Assembly (NCBI RefSeq): GCF_033958435.1
Contig: NC_134138.1
Span: 77,734,298-77,798,297 of the forward strand
Direction of reading: 5' to 3'
Length of the DNA: 64,000 nt
Source: Carettochelys insculpta
Lineage: Eukaryota > Chordata > Testudines > Carettochelyidae
Numbering within the stretch: position 1 is the first letter of the stretch; each line of letters opens with the position of its first letter. The notes below the pieces were generated by a model. It had not been told where the DNA came from. It saw nothing but the letters and a program-made list of their open reading frames with translations, and did not search any database. Below, in pieces: positions 23,481 to 34,351 of this stretch. A program made the translations under genes and the position numbers.

Positions 23481-23748
23481 GAAAACCCAGTTTCATCATT
23501 CAACCCCAGGACCAAGAGGTCTTAGTTGGCACCAGTACTACTTTGAAATGCATGGCCACAGGCCACCCCACAACCTCACATCAGCTAGATGAAAGGAAAA
23601 GGAGACTCACTTGATGGTTCTAGGTACATCACTTCTTCCAGAGGACTTCTCATGCAGAATACCACATTGCAGGGCCACAGCCAGTTTATCTGACATGCTC
23701 ATAGCCATCAAAGTCCCATCCCTACATCAGGAACTACTATTGCACAAA
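23481..23748 (+). pseudogene. peroxidasin-like Ig-domain exon, decayed
   Basis: A pyrimidine tract and AG (TTCTCCTTCTTTCCTAG, ending 23480) precede the frame [20 protein letters not shown] and KCMATGHPT. This matches the second I-set Ig domain of peroxidasin, including the Cys in the B strand. A one-base shift leads to GSRYITSSRGLLMQN, the expected D-E strand region. The second Ig Cys position is lost near an in-frame TGA. Counting on to the expected domain end falls at 23748, next to ATAAGC, a G-to-A change from a GTAAGC donor. In peroxidasin, an extracellular-matrix haem peroxidase that cross-links collagen IV, Ig exons of about 270 bp are usual and this one is 268 bp. I cannot tell PXDN from PXDNL. 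Confidence 0.72.
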
Positions 23749-24370
23749 ATAAGCAGAACATGGAACTGCTGTTGAGATTTGCATGGCTCAAGCCTGAAAT
23801 GCAGCTTTCAAATCATGTTTTAATATGTGCACTTTGAACTATAAGATGAAAATGTGGGCTCTTTGTTGTCTTGCAATCTCTTCTCTGTTTCAACATGATG
23901 TAGTTAGATTTTGCCACAGATATACATGTGCCCAATACTTGCTGACTGAACAGTAGGGGTGAATACATTTCTGAGGGCAGAACAGAATCTCCAGGAGTAG
24001 ATTTATCAGCACTATATATTAGTATTTCTATTGTTCAAAGTTTATTAGTAAAATATTGAGCTAAATTCATCCCCAGTTTACAGTAACTCCACTGACTTTA
24101 GCAGAGGTACACAAGAGATGAATTGTTTTGATTATATGAGAATATCTTACACTATATAAAGTCAGGGCGGGCTAGCATTGACTGGCATAACTATACCTGC
24201 AGTAGTCAATGGTGTGCAAGATACCTTGTGAATACTCCTTCTACAGGCTGGCATAACCATGTGAGTTAGCTTTGATCAAACCTGTCATTCCATTTTAGGA
24301 CCTTATAGTTTAATAAGGTTAAATAATTTTGTCAGGATTTCACTTGTTACTGACAAATTCTACGAACTAT
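23749..24370. other. no gene; small palindromic repeat at 24055-24125
   Basis: AAATTCATCCCCAGTTTACA and its partial complement ending GAGATGAATT form an imperfect palindrome that resembles an old amniote repeat. The rest is AT-rich and would be intron in the peroxidasin-like model. Confidence 0.4.
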
Positions 24371-24490
24371 ATGTGTCAGAGAGGTAGTCATGTTAGTCTG
24401 TAGCTTCAAGAACAAGCATCTGATGAAGTGGGTCTTTGCCCACAAAAGCTTATGCTCCAAAATATCTGTTTGTCTATAAGATGAGCTGTA
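24371..24490. mobile_element. Penelope-like element tail with inversion junction
   Basis: The antisense start (GTCAGAGAGGTAGTCATGTT, AGTCTGTAGCTTCAAGAACA) switches at about 24415 to sense tail (TCTGATGAAGTGGGTCTTTG ... TCTGTTTGTCTATAAGATG). The order matches the tail pieces at 15703-15890. No coding part is attached. Confidence 0.75.
24420..24457 (+). ncRNA. hammerhead-ribozyme-like core, mutated
   Basis: CUGAUGA, then the GUGGG...CCCAC stem, then AAAA where the hammerhead consensus has GAAA, then GC-UUAU-GC-UC. The G12-equivalent base is changed, so this copy should be inactive. One extra A lies between CUGAUGA and the stem, as in the other copies. Confidence 0.45.
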
Positions 24491-25680
24491 TGAGTAACTA
24501 ACATTGTAGGAAGAAGAAAAAAACTTTCTGTCTGTGCCTTTGTGGTGATGGCCCATACAGGACAGTATATCCATCTGGAAGCTACCACATGGATCCAGAA
24601 TGTGCATGTTCTGAGGAATTATTTTCTCTCTTTACCTGTTGGCCAAAGTCTGGGTATGGTTCCAGATGAGTAAGTACATTCCATTGGCACTTCAGTGGGA
24701 TGGGTACCAGTCAGCTTTTTCCCATCTGCTTCACTGCCCACCCCCTGTAGTTCAAACAATTTATTTCACTTTTCGCTGTTCTCTTGCTAAAAATTAACTG
24801 TAAAGCCTCATTACCTGGTTACTTGTATGTCTAATTTGAAGAGTTCTACATTTCTCTTCTCTCTTCAGATCAATTTAATCCTATCCATCAGTTTAAAATA
24901 ATTAACAGAAACTGCCCAGTAGTGCTAATGATGAATAAACCACCCATCTTCTCTGCAAAGTTACCTGGACGCCTTTGTTATTAAACTTCGTAGAAGCTCT
25001 TTTTTGGAGCTGAAATGTACCAAGTTAGTAGCTTCAATAAAATGGGTATTTAAAAATATCCTTGAATACAAAAGACTAGGAAAAATGTCTTCTAATAAAT
25101 ATAACAAACAATACACACACATATATCTGAGGGGTCAGGTGATAGATTGCATCTGGTATGTTCTTTTCCTTGCCAATTTCCTGCAGTTTTCTTTCACTAT
25201 GACCTCTTTATGCATTACTTTAATGCTTTTGAATAACAAGATTTGCTGTAAAATGGCTTTATGCCGGTAACTTTAAAACATGATATATCATAAAGTAAGT
25301 CAGCTTCTGGATTTGCCCTGAAAAATTAACCAGTGAGAAAGTGGCATGTAGAAAGCAAATAGGAGTTGATCTTCTATAGGCACATCCTATTGGCAAAGGC
25401 TTGGCATTGATATGATTGGGGAGGAAAGAGTTAGGGTGTGTACACAGAAAGGGGCAGAGGAAAGCGTTCCCAATTTAGTACAATTGATATTGCTGTGGGA
25501 TTATTTTTGGGATTAGATTCTCTGCTATCCTTATTATTATGAATATCTCAGGGTTATTTTACTTTTTTTTTTAAAAATAAATAGTTATTCCCCACAAATG
25601 TCACAACATATGTATCATTATTTGTGCTTCCTAAACAACCTGTCTATGCATTTAGCTAGAGTTCATAATACTAACAAGTG
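24491..25680. other. no recognisable feature
   Basis: AT-rich spacer with no open frame of note beyond a hydrophobic 88-codon frame at 25004-25270 that I do not recognise. Confidence 0.45.
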
Positions 25681-26017
25681 ATAAGGGGGAGAAGAGCAGA
25701 ATAAAGATAATGGATTTCAAAGGAGAAACTAGCAAATTTGGGAATTCAGTAGGCAACATCCTATAGGATGCAAGCCTAATAGGACAAACAATTGAAGACA
25801 GTTGGCAATATTCAAAGAGACATTATTAGGGCGCAAAAGCAATCTGTTCCACTCTACAGAAGAGACAGGCATTAGGGCAAGAGATCTCCCTGGCTTAAAC
25901 AGGAGATCTCGATTTTGAATGATTTAAAAATAAAAGAGTAGTCCTACATATAGAGGAAACTGGGTCAAATCACAAACGATCAGTGACAAATAATACAAGA
26001 ATGGTGGGGCAAAATTA
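25681..26017 (+). mobile_element. CR1 internal fragment
   Basis: Runs parallel to 7590-7920 of the sense CR1: AGATAATGGATTTCAAAGG, TTCAAAGAGACATTATTAGG, TCCCTGGCTTAAACAGGAGA. It is cut off abruptly at the start of the Harbinger element, after TTA. Confidence 0.8.
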
Positions 26018-26379
26018 GGCTACATCAACACTATGAGATATATTTGAATTTATTAAAATCAATTTTGTAACACTGTGTTTTATAAATTCAGATTTGAGTA
26101 TCCTCACCTCCCCACAGATTCCCAACAAAGTCAACTTATTGCTGCCACACTCAATCACCATACATGACTGTTGCAGCAGTGCATTGTGGGAACCTATCCC
26201 ACAGTTCCCTCAGCCACATTGCATTCTGGGTATTTTCACCAGAGCAGCATGGGAAAAAAATGCCCCACAAGTGGTTGTGGGCATATGATGTCAACATCCC
26301 ACATTGCATTGCCCTCATTCCCTTCCCATGGAAAGCAAATGGCCATTTTTCCAGAAGGAAGGAAGGAAAAGTAGGGCTT

Positions 26380-27690
26380 CAGCAAAGGTCACCAAATTAA
26401 CTGAAATCTCTTGCTTCTATAACTGATTTGCTTTTTATAACCGAACTATCAAACATTTTACAAAAAAGCATCAGGTCTCTGTGTCTTCTCAGCTGGCCCT
26501 CCAGCCACTGTACCCCCACCCTTGATTACAGAAACATGATCCCTGAAAATAATACAGGAACTATGCAAAGCTTGAAGAAAGAATAGGATAGTAAAGGTTT
26601 GGAAAAAAAAAATTCTGAGGCAGGGTTTTTGGCTTCTGAGTTCATTACACAGAGGTGCCCAACATATGGGAGAGGGCTTGCCAAATTTACACATGTATGA
26701 ATGCTTCTGTGCCCTGGGATCACCCAGGAGCCTGTGTCATCTCAACTGCCCCTCCAGCCACGTTTCCCTCTCTAAGGGGGCCATTTGATAAGAAATTTAC
26801 CAAAAGAAATGAAGATTGGGCAGAAAGCATCAACAAAGATCTCCAAATTAACTGAAATCTCTTGCTTTTATAACTGAAATAGCAAAGATTTTACAAAAAG
26901 CAGCAAGTGGCCCTCCAGCCACTGTTCCCTGTCTTAAGGTGCCAAAGTTTGAGGAAAGAGAAGGATAGAATAAGAAATAACTGAAATATCAAAGTTTTTA
27001 CAGGAAGCAGCAGGTGTCTGCAATGGGCTTAAACTGCAGCAAGGTGCTCATGTCAGTGTCTTCTCAACTGGCCCTCCAGCCTCTCTTCCCTGTATTAAAG
27101 GGACCAAAGCTTGAAGAAAGGGAAGGATAGAAAATGTTAGGGAAAAGATTTTTGGCTTCTCACTTCACTATATAGAGTAGTCCAGCAAGGGGGATGGGGC
27201 TCATTGAATTTCAACGAGCATTGTTGCTTAGGCAGGGGGGCCAGTCCTGACTGACTGTTAGGGGGCTGGACCCGCTTATGCCATTGGGGGAGTTGGGTGG
27301 ATCAGAGGATGAAGGGTCAGTTGACGAGGTCTCTTCAGTGTTGCTCTGGCAGTGGGCAGCCCAGATTGACTGTATGGGTGTGGGGCCCCTTATCACCATG
27401 GGGGGTGGGGTCTGTGGCTGCAGAGCCAGCTGACGTGGTTCATACACACCCCCAGTGGCAGCAAGCTCCCGAAAATCTTTTTGTGCAGAGAGGTGTGAGG
27501 TCCATGTCTGTAGGGCCAGTTGAAATGATCCCTCTGGTGGCTGAACACCCCTAAAATCTTAGCCATGGGTGCAGACTTCCCCTCTGGCGGCAGCAAGCTC
27601 CTGAAAATCTCTTTCTGCAGTGGTGTGGTCTCTGTCCAAAGGACCAGTTGAAATGGTCCCTCCAGTAACTGTAAGCCCCCCCCCAAAATT
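26380..27690. repeat. two sets of degenerate tandem modules inside the Harbinger derivative
   Basis: 26380-27130 repeats the order AACTGAAAT, ATTTTACAAAAAGCA, TGGCCCTCCAGCCACTGT, GAAGAAAGGGAAGGATAGAA several times. 27390-27690 repeats GCAGCAAGCTCC, GAAAATCT, TGCAGAGGTGTG and CCAGTTGAAATG about every 115 bases. The spacing is irregular. No such modules appear in the other Harbinger copies in the window. Confidence 0.6.
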
Positions 27691-27699
27691 TTTCCTGCC

Positions 27700-28180
27700 T
27701 TTGAAGCCTTCACCACACACAAGCCATGACATGGTGCTGCCTGTAAGCATGGTCCAGGTCACTGACTTGAACAACGCTCTGCAGTAGCAGGGTGTTGAGC
27801 ACATGGACCACCTGTGTGGAGGGGACATGAGCACCCATGAGGGTGTGCAGGGTGCCCCTGGTCCCCCGGGGCATCCTTCCCAGTTACCTCCCTCCTGGGC
27901 ACCCCCCCCGTCATCCCTCCTGGGAAGCCCCCAGGCACCCCCCCCCAGCCAGGACCCCCTCCCTAGACCCCAACCCTCCCATTGTGTGCATGCCCAGGCT
28001 TCCTTACCTCCATGACAATGCCCCAACTGTGGCCTTTCCCACACCAGTCTGGTGGCTCATGGAGCAGTAGCTGTTTGGAGTGGCCAGCTTCCAGACAGCT
28101 ATGGAGGCCCTCTTCTCCACAGTGTTGAATATCAAAGGCACCAGCCCCGGAGGATGTATAGAAGATATGTGTCAAAGTTG
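27700..28180 (-). pseudogene. Harbinger transposase relic
   Basis: Minus-strand reading near 28100-28010 gives an AVWKLATPNSY-like block followed by HQTGVGKATVG, which is the same block as KFAMPNSYWSVRN in the copy at 17100. Minus-strand reading near 27810-27720 gives HVLNTLLLQSVVQVSDLDHA, equivalent to AINAHLLRKTVTLGNVQDVV. Between them is a G/C-rich stretch with a GTAAGG start that could be an intron or an insertion. No catalytic Asp segment is recognisable after 27720. The relic is far too broken to encode protein. Confidence 0.65.
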
Positions 28181-28245
28181 CTTATTTCGATATCATTACT
28201 TTGAAACAGGCTACTTTGATGTAGCGTTCTAGTGTAGACGTAGCC

Positions 28246-29414
28246 TATCTGTTTGCCCTTCAAGGTTTGTTAATGCTTCGTTGTTAATGTTAACATATCA
28301 GTGTGTAGATTTTCAATTTCTCCATAGCTGGATTATTAATAAACCAACTGGTGTGCAAAAGGTTGATATTTCTTAACTCACAGTAAAAACAGATTGCATA
28401 TTTTGCTTTAAATATTATGCTACATGTCATTTTAGCAGGTTCTCCATCTTTGTTCCAATACTGAAATATACATAGATAGATAGATCTGTGGCAACAAATT
28501 CAGTGAATAACACAAAATCTGCTTTGCAGATTGGCTGAGACAAGCAATAAAAAATAAAAAAGTTGAAATCAGTATGTGAGGCATGTGCTCAGCTATTAAC
28601 ACTTATATTAATTAACACAGTATATCAAAACTGATTCCCACTAAGTATTTTCATAAAGTATGGCTGGAAAATATTTGCCTTGACTGATTTTAGTAAGATG
28701 GCAAAACTCTGTGATAAATGCAAACATAATAATTAATAAAACTAATACTAATGTCCTCAATAGAAATGAATAGTTTTGAGTAATTTCATTACCTTTTTAG
28801 CAGTGGAGATGTGCTTGTGGCTTTTGCATAAAATAAATGCGTGTGTGAATGAACCAAATATATTACAATATCCAAAGATCTGGCTTAGAAAGGTCAACAC
28901 AACTACCAGTTTTTACCTAGTTATAAACTTGTTGTACCAAGAACATTAGTTAATCAGTGTCAAAAGACCTGAGATGTGGAAATGGCAAATCATTTGGATG
29001 TCAAATTTTTGTTTTCCTGTGTGTAGTAAGTACTGAGTTTTGCTCAAGTTTACACCATCTTGTTTGGATGGTCTAATTAATTCTCCACAACACAGCTTTC
29101 TGCCATAGCATCTTCAGAAAAATCTACATGGAATTGTTGTTTGGCTCCAAAGACAGAAGTCTCATTACACTTGCTGGTGCTTAGCCATTCTTGAATCTTG
29201 CTTGCACATAATTAGTATCCTTTGTTTGTGACGCAGTAATTAATGATAATTTCTTTTTCAAGGCAGTTCATCTGGAGGAAGAATTCTGATTAGACAATTA
29301 ATATTCTCAAAGGAGTTGTGTCCTGCTAAGCAATCTAAAATTCTATGCAAGAATGTGTGCCTGTTTGTTCATAGATATTTGGAATCAGTGTTTGTGAAAA
29401 ATTAACCATTTTCA
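28246..29414. other. no recognisable feature
   Basis: AT-rich spacer with a short (TAGA)n patch near 28470. No coding signal. It would be intron in the peroxidasin-like model. Confidence 0.5.
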
Positions 29415-30224
29415 CACCTTGCTGCCACTATGGGATTCCCAGTTCTAACTTCTTCATCATGTGGACCCATGGGAAGGAGGCTCTTGAAGAGTTCCCCTGT
29501 GATTTTAACAGTTTCCATCGCACCATCAAACTCAGCCTGGACCAGTTCACACAAGATATCCACCTCCTGGACACTGCATAGCACATAGGTGATAGCCATA
29601 TAAACACTACCCTATACTGGAAATCCACACACTGCTATGCTTAGTTAGATGCCTCCAGCTTCCATTTGGGGTACACCATGTGATCCATTATCTACAGCCA
29701 AGCACTAAGGTATTTGCTCCAATCTCTACAAGGCCTTTACCAAGCTTTTCTAAAACTGCAATACACAGCTGAGGAAGAGAGGAAATAGATTGACAGAGCC
29801 AGATGTGTACCCAGAAGCCTCCTGCTACAAGATAGGCCTAGCAAAGAAAATAACAGAAGACTGGTGATCAGCTACATCCCCCAGCTAAAATCATCAGTGA
29901 TTTACGACCCATCCTGGACAATGATCCCTCACTCTCCCAGACCTTGGGAGGCAGGCCTGTCCTTGCCCACAGACAGCCTGCCAACCTTAAACAAATTCTC
30001 ATCAGCAACTATACACCACACCACAGTGACTCTAGCTCAAGAACCAATCCTGAAACAAACCTCAATGCCAACTCTGCTCACAGATCTACACCAGTGACAC
30101 CATCACAGGATGTAACCACATCAACCACAGCATCACGGGCTCATTCATCTGCACATCTATTAATGTAGTATATGTCAGCAATGCCTCTCTGCCATATACA
30201 TTGTCCAAACATTGGATAGTCTCT

Positions 30225-30934
30225 GGCTACGTCTACACGTGCACCCAACTTCGAAATAGCTTATTTCGATGTTGCGACATCGAAATAGGCTATTTCGATG
30301 AATAACGTCTACACGTCCTCCAGGGCTGGCAACGTCGATGTTCAACTTCGACGTTGCTCAGCCCAACATCGAAATAGGCACAGCGAGGGAACGTCTACAC
30401 GCCAAAGTAGCACACATCGAAATAAGGGAGCCAGGCACAGCTGCAGACAGGGTCACGGGGCGGACTCAACAGCAAGTCGCTCCCTTAAAGGGCCCCTCCC
30501 AGACACACTTTCATTAAACAGTGCAAGATACACAGAGCCAACAACTAGTTGCAGACCCTGTATATGCAGCACGGACCCCCAGCTGCAGCAGCAGCAGCCA
30601 GAAGCCCTGGGCTAAGGGCTGCTGCCCACGGTGACCACAGAGCCCCGCAAGGGCTGGAGAGAGAGTATCTCTCAACCCCCCAGCTGATGGCCGCCATGGA
30701 GGACCCCGCTATTTCGATGTTGCGGGACGCGGATCGTCTACACGTCCCTACTTCGATGTTGAACGTCGAAGTAGGGCGCTATTCCCATCCCCTCATGGGG
30801 TTAGCGACTTCGACGTCTCGCCGCCTAACGTCGATTTCAACTTCGAAATAGCGCCCAACACGTGTAGACGTGACGGGCGCTATTTCGAAGTTACTGCCGC
30901 TACTTCGAAGTAGCGTGCACGTGTAGACGCAGCT
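30225..30934 (+). mobile_element. 710-bp Harbinger MITE, copy A
   Basis: Starts GGCTACGTCTACACGTGCAC, ends GTGCACGTGTAGACGCAGCT, and is flanked by TCT at 30222-30224 and 30935-30937. Removing it with one TCT restores the PLE sequence (AGTCTCT joined to ATGTAAAAG). The interior holds many CGAAATAG/CTATTTCG half palindromes and a region shared with the autonomous-type element at 61536. It is almost identical to copy B at 52099 in the opposite orientation. Open frames of 100-105 codons exist but overlap and look incidental. Confidence 0.93.
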
Positions 30935-31364
30935 TCTATGTAAAAGAATAAATGGATGAAAATCACCTATGCAGGATGGCAACATATAAAAACCTATAGA
31001 AAACTTCAATCTTCTTGGATGCTCAGTAGCAGATTTAAAATTACCAAACCACCCACCCCCCAAATAAATAAATAAATAAATAAAGTCCCCAAAGAGAAAC
31101 TGCAGATAAATTAACCTGCAAATGAATTTGCATATTTGACACCACCAATCAAGGATTGAACAAAGACTGGGAATGGCTGGCCAACTACAAAAACAGTTTC
31201 TTCTCTCTTTATATTCATACCTCCACATCGGCTGGTGGGAATGGGCCACATCGTCCCTGACTGAAATGACCTTGTCAGCTCTGTCCTTCTTCTTGATTGG
31301 CACTCCCTTCTTTTCATGAGCCTGTATATTTAGACCTGACTCTGGAATCTCCACTCCAATGCAT

Positions 31365-31402
31365 CTGACGAAGTGCGTCTTTGCCCCTGAAAGCTTACGC
31401 TC
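31365..31402 (+). ncRNA. hammerhead-ribozyme-like core, mutated
   Basis: CUGACGA instead of CUGAUGA, a disturbed stem (GUGCG against CCCCU), intact GAAA, then GC-UUAC-GC-UC. The stem is damaged so the copy should be inactive. It lies at the end of the PLE just as in the other two copies. Confidence 0.4.
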
Positions 31403-31478
31403 CAAAAATCTGTTAGTCTAAAAGGTGCCACAGGACTTCTTGTTGTTAATTCTACATTTGGGAGCTTGTTGTCACTAT

Positions 31479-31906
31479 GGCCACATCTACACTCCATTCC
31501 CCTCTCAGTGGAGGCATGCAAATGAGGGAGATCAAAATGCAAATGAATCACTGATTTACAAATCTTGTGCTCCATTTGCATAATTGTGGGTGATCACATT
31601 TCCAGAAGAGACTTTTCTGAAAAAAAAAAATACCAGCAGTGTAGATGGAATTCCTTCAAATAATTTTTCTTTTCAAGAGAACATTTCTTCCTGAAAGAAA
31701 TTAAGAAGGGTTTTTAAATTTTTTTTTCCCAAAGGAACCCCATCTACAGGGCTGTTTTAGTTTTCAGATAAGTCTCTCCTGGAAATGCAATCACAAGTGA
31801 TTATGCAAATGAAGGGTGAGATTTGTAAATCAGCATTTCATTTGCATTTTTGATATCCCTCATTTGCATTCCTCCTCTGAAAGGGAAATGTAGTGTTGAT
31901 GCAGCC
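31479..31906. mobile_element. foldback MITE with TAT target duplication
   Basis: Starts GGCCACATCTACACT and ends AGTGTTGATGCAGCC, with TAT on both sides (31476-31478 and 31907-31909). The arms are complementary far beyond the ends: GCAAATGAGGGA and TGCAAATGAATCACTGATTT near the left are answered by AATCAGCATTTCATTTGCA and TCCCTCATTTGC near the right. Confidence 0.8.
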
Positions 31907-33470
31907 TATAGGTTTCTGGGGCAATCAATAGAATTTTAAATGGCATGTATTGCATATTCACAGGCAGAAAATGAAGGTGGCAATACAGCTGAGCTGACAT
32001 ATATATAAGAATATAAGCAATTTAAGGATATCCAAAAACCAAACATTACCCAGGAAATTCAGAGTTCAGGTTAAGTTTTAAAGGAATTCAAAGCAGTTCA
32101 CGTATTAAAATGGACACTTAAGATACTCAACCTTAATTCTGCCTTTTGCATCAACCATAAATGTGGAGGACGAGGAGTTAAATCTTTATCTTTCAAAATG
32201 CAGTTTAATCTAATCTGGCACCCCATTCAATACAATGCTTTAATCTTAATTTTTGGTCAATATATGATATTTCTACAGAGTAGAGATAATGTGGTTTGAA
32301 TTCCTAACTCTGAATGCCATAACCATATGATTATGCTGTTTCATATTTTATTCAGCACACATACAGCAAACACTACATCTTGATGTTGTTTTTGTGTCCC
32401 CTCTTCAGCATATATTAGTAGTAGTAATAGTAGCAGTAGTTATATATATTTTCATTAGATGTGTGTGTACACACTTGTACAATAAGGAAGGAAATGTGTA
32501 ATATGTTGAAAATAGAACACAAAACAAAGGTAAGATGAAGTGATTTTTGGGGAAGGCTTTTAAAAATAGTATATTTTTATTCACACATTTCACTATAATA
32601 AAATGCTCCCTATTTATTGGTAGTAGTCAATTTTATTAAAATTATAAAATAGAAGATAAAAGAAGCATGCAATAACATATGTTGAACTATATTGGGTTGC
32701 AGTGTTTTGCATTGCAGTTTAACTCCAGTTGCTTGATGTTTTGGAAAATCTTCCTGAATTTAAATCAGAAGCCAAAATACCCAGCAAAATGAGCAACTGG
32801 GGACAGAAGAAGAAATACGACTTTCATATTCACTTCTTGAGGTAGTGCAACTTATGATGAATTACTTATCTCTACATAGCAGGATCTGCCTTCACTGTAT
32901 GTAGTTAAAAAGCAAGCAAAAGTTTAAGGGGGAGTTGAGGCACATGCCTGATAATGTTGGATATCAATGTTTGGGACTCCTAATTTTATTTGAAGTGTCT
33001 TTTTTCATCTTCTTTCTGCACTGTGTTATTTTAAATTAACTCCAGGAAGAGATGACAAAATGCTTTTGCTTTTGCAAAACTAAAATTAGTGGTGATCTTA
33101 TTTCATCCAAACTCTCCAAGCTGAGGGAAGGGGATTTGGATAACTGCTCTTGTTCATATTTACTGTTGTACCCTGTCTTACTTTGTCATCTAAATCAGGA
33201 GTAACACTATAAAAATTCACATTAGATCAAACCCACTGGTTTAAAATGGCAGTAAAACTATGTGGCTACTAAAACCAAGCAGGAGCTGGAGAGCTGAAGT
33301 AAAGGTCATCACCTCTGGGGCCTCAGACCTAGCTCTGAAAGTCACTGTCATACCAGGTGTCCGGCTACATCCTGTCTTGTTAGCAAATGTCATTTTTAAA
33401 AAATAAATCCTTATGAAAACATTAACACATCCAGGCCCACAAACAAAGTGGGACAGAGAGCAGTTGCGTT
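31907..33470. other. no recognisable feature
   Basis: AT-rich spacer with a few short microsatellite patches near 32430-32470. No open frame of note. Confidence 0.5.
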
Positions 33471-33479
33471 AGGGCCTAG

Positions 33480-34260
33480 TCGTTTTAATGGCACGGTAGG
33501 ACTGCAGGGAGCCCCAGAGTTCAGATCCCTGGAGCTGCAGAGTGGGAGGGGGGCCTGGAAAGTGTAATCATGTGAGTGAGTCGGAAGGGGAGAGCTGGGC
33601 TGAGAACAGAGGACAGGGCAGGGTGGGAAAGAGAAGGGAACTGATCTCTGGGGTAGAGGTGGGCATGGGACTGTGAAGAATGAGAGATGAGGCAGACAGA
33701 GGAATGCGGCTGGGAAGAGAAAGAAGCAGAAGGGTGGGGCAGGGTTGGCAGGAACAACTGGGTGAAAGGAGCCAAGGGTGGGCATGAGAATGCTGGGGGA
33801 GGCAAAGGGGGGCTGGGGGGGCAGAGGGGAAGTGGCCAAGCTGGGCACAGAAGAGCTGGGCTGGGGGAGATAGAGGGGAAAGGAGATGAGCTTGACACAG
33901 GAACAATGAAAGACAGAGCTAAAGTGGTGGAGCAGTGAGGAGAATGGACCGAGCTGGACACAGGAGGTCTGGGGACCAGAGCTGTGCAGGGGGTTGCCAG
34001 GGTGACAGATGGGGGAAGGAGCTGAGCTGGACATAGAAGAGCTGGGCAGGAGTGATAGGGGTGGCAGAGAGGGAACTGACCAGGTAGTCCTCTGATTTAG
34101 GGTTGGTGCTCAGGGGTTCCCTGGGGGGAGGGTTGGGAGGGTGAGGACTTGTGTCTCTGTCTGAAGGAGGGGATAGGGTGCCATTGATCCTACAGTTCTG
34201 GGACCCAGAATTCCTGCCAGCAGGCTTGACCACGTTACACAGCAGAACTATCCCAGACAC
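33480..34260. repeat. purine-rich degenerate tandem repeat
   Basis: Variants of GAGCTGGGCACAGAAGAGCTG and AGGGGAAAGGAGATGAGCT recur irregularly. On the minus strand this gives a 207-codon Ser/Pro/Leu-rich frame plus two others in different frames, which shows low complexity and not a gene. The GC-rich block resembles the interiors of worn hAT-like elements. Confidence 0.6.
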
Positions 34261-34298
34261 AAAATCTAGTTCAGAAAGTTAAGGCTGAGAAAATATTT

Positions 34299-34302
<4 letters not shown>

Positions 34303-34348
<46 letters not shown>
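34303..34348. repeat. (TA)n microsatellite
   Basis: About 23 uninterrupted TA dinucleotides. Confidence 0.97.

Positions 34349-34349
<1 letters not shown>

Positions 34350-34351
<2 letters not shown>

Larger units (their letters stand above)
26018..28245 (-). mobile_element. Harbinger derivative with internal tandem modules
   Basis: Starts GGCTACATCAACACTATGAG and ends TCTAGTGTAGACGTAGCC, inverted termini of the GGCTACGTCTACAC type. The flanks are TTA on the left and TAT on the right, so no exact 3-bp duplication survives. The left part shares GTGCATTGTGGGAACCTATC with the Harbinger at 16400. A transposase relic is on the minus strand near the right end. Confidence 0.7.
29415..31455 (+). mobile_element. 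Penelope-like element, 5' truncated, split by a MITE
   Basis: Sense PLE from the middle of the reverse transcriptase to the tail. FFIMWTHGKEALEEF (about 29436-29490) corresponds to the IFIIWTHGKETLEEF stretch of the copy at 46979-48417. The frame breaks at several stops, including TGA at 29681-29683. At 30224 the GIY-YIG region is cut by a 710-bp MITE and resumes at 30938. The 3' part 31140-31250 matches the QFICKFNTLSSGLN...EWLA region by alignment. An (AAAT)n run at 31062-31084 and the tail with CTGTTAGTCTAAAAGGTGCC close the element. Confidence 0.85.

Noticed and set aside
30779..31405. 208-codon minus-strand open frame
   Set aside because: It joins the antisense of MITE copy A to the antisense of the PLE, across an insertion boundary. 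It cannot be a gene.
33411..34034. 207-codon minus-strand open frame
   Set aside because: Ser/Pro/Leu-rich, with three overlapping open frames in the same purine-rich repeat. It lacks any domain and reflects composition.
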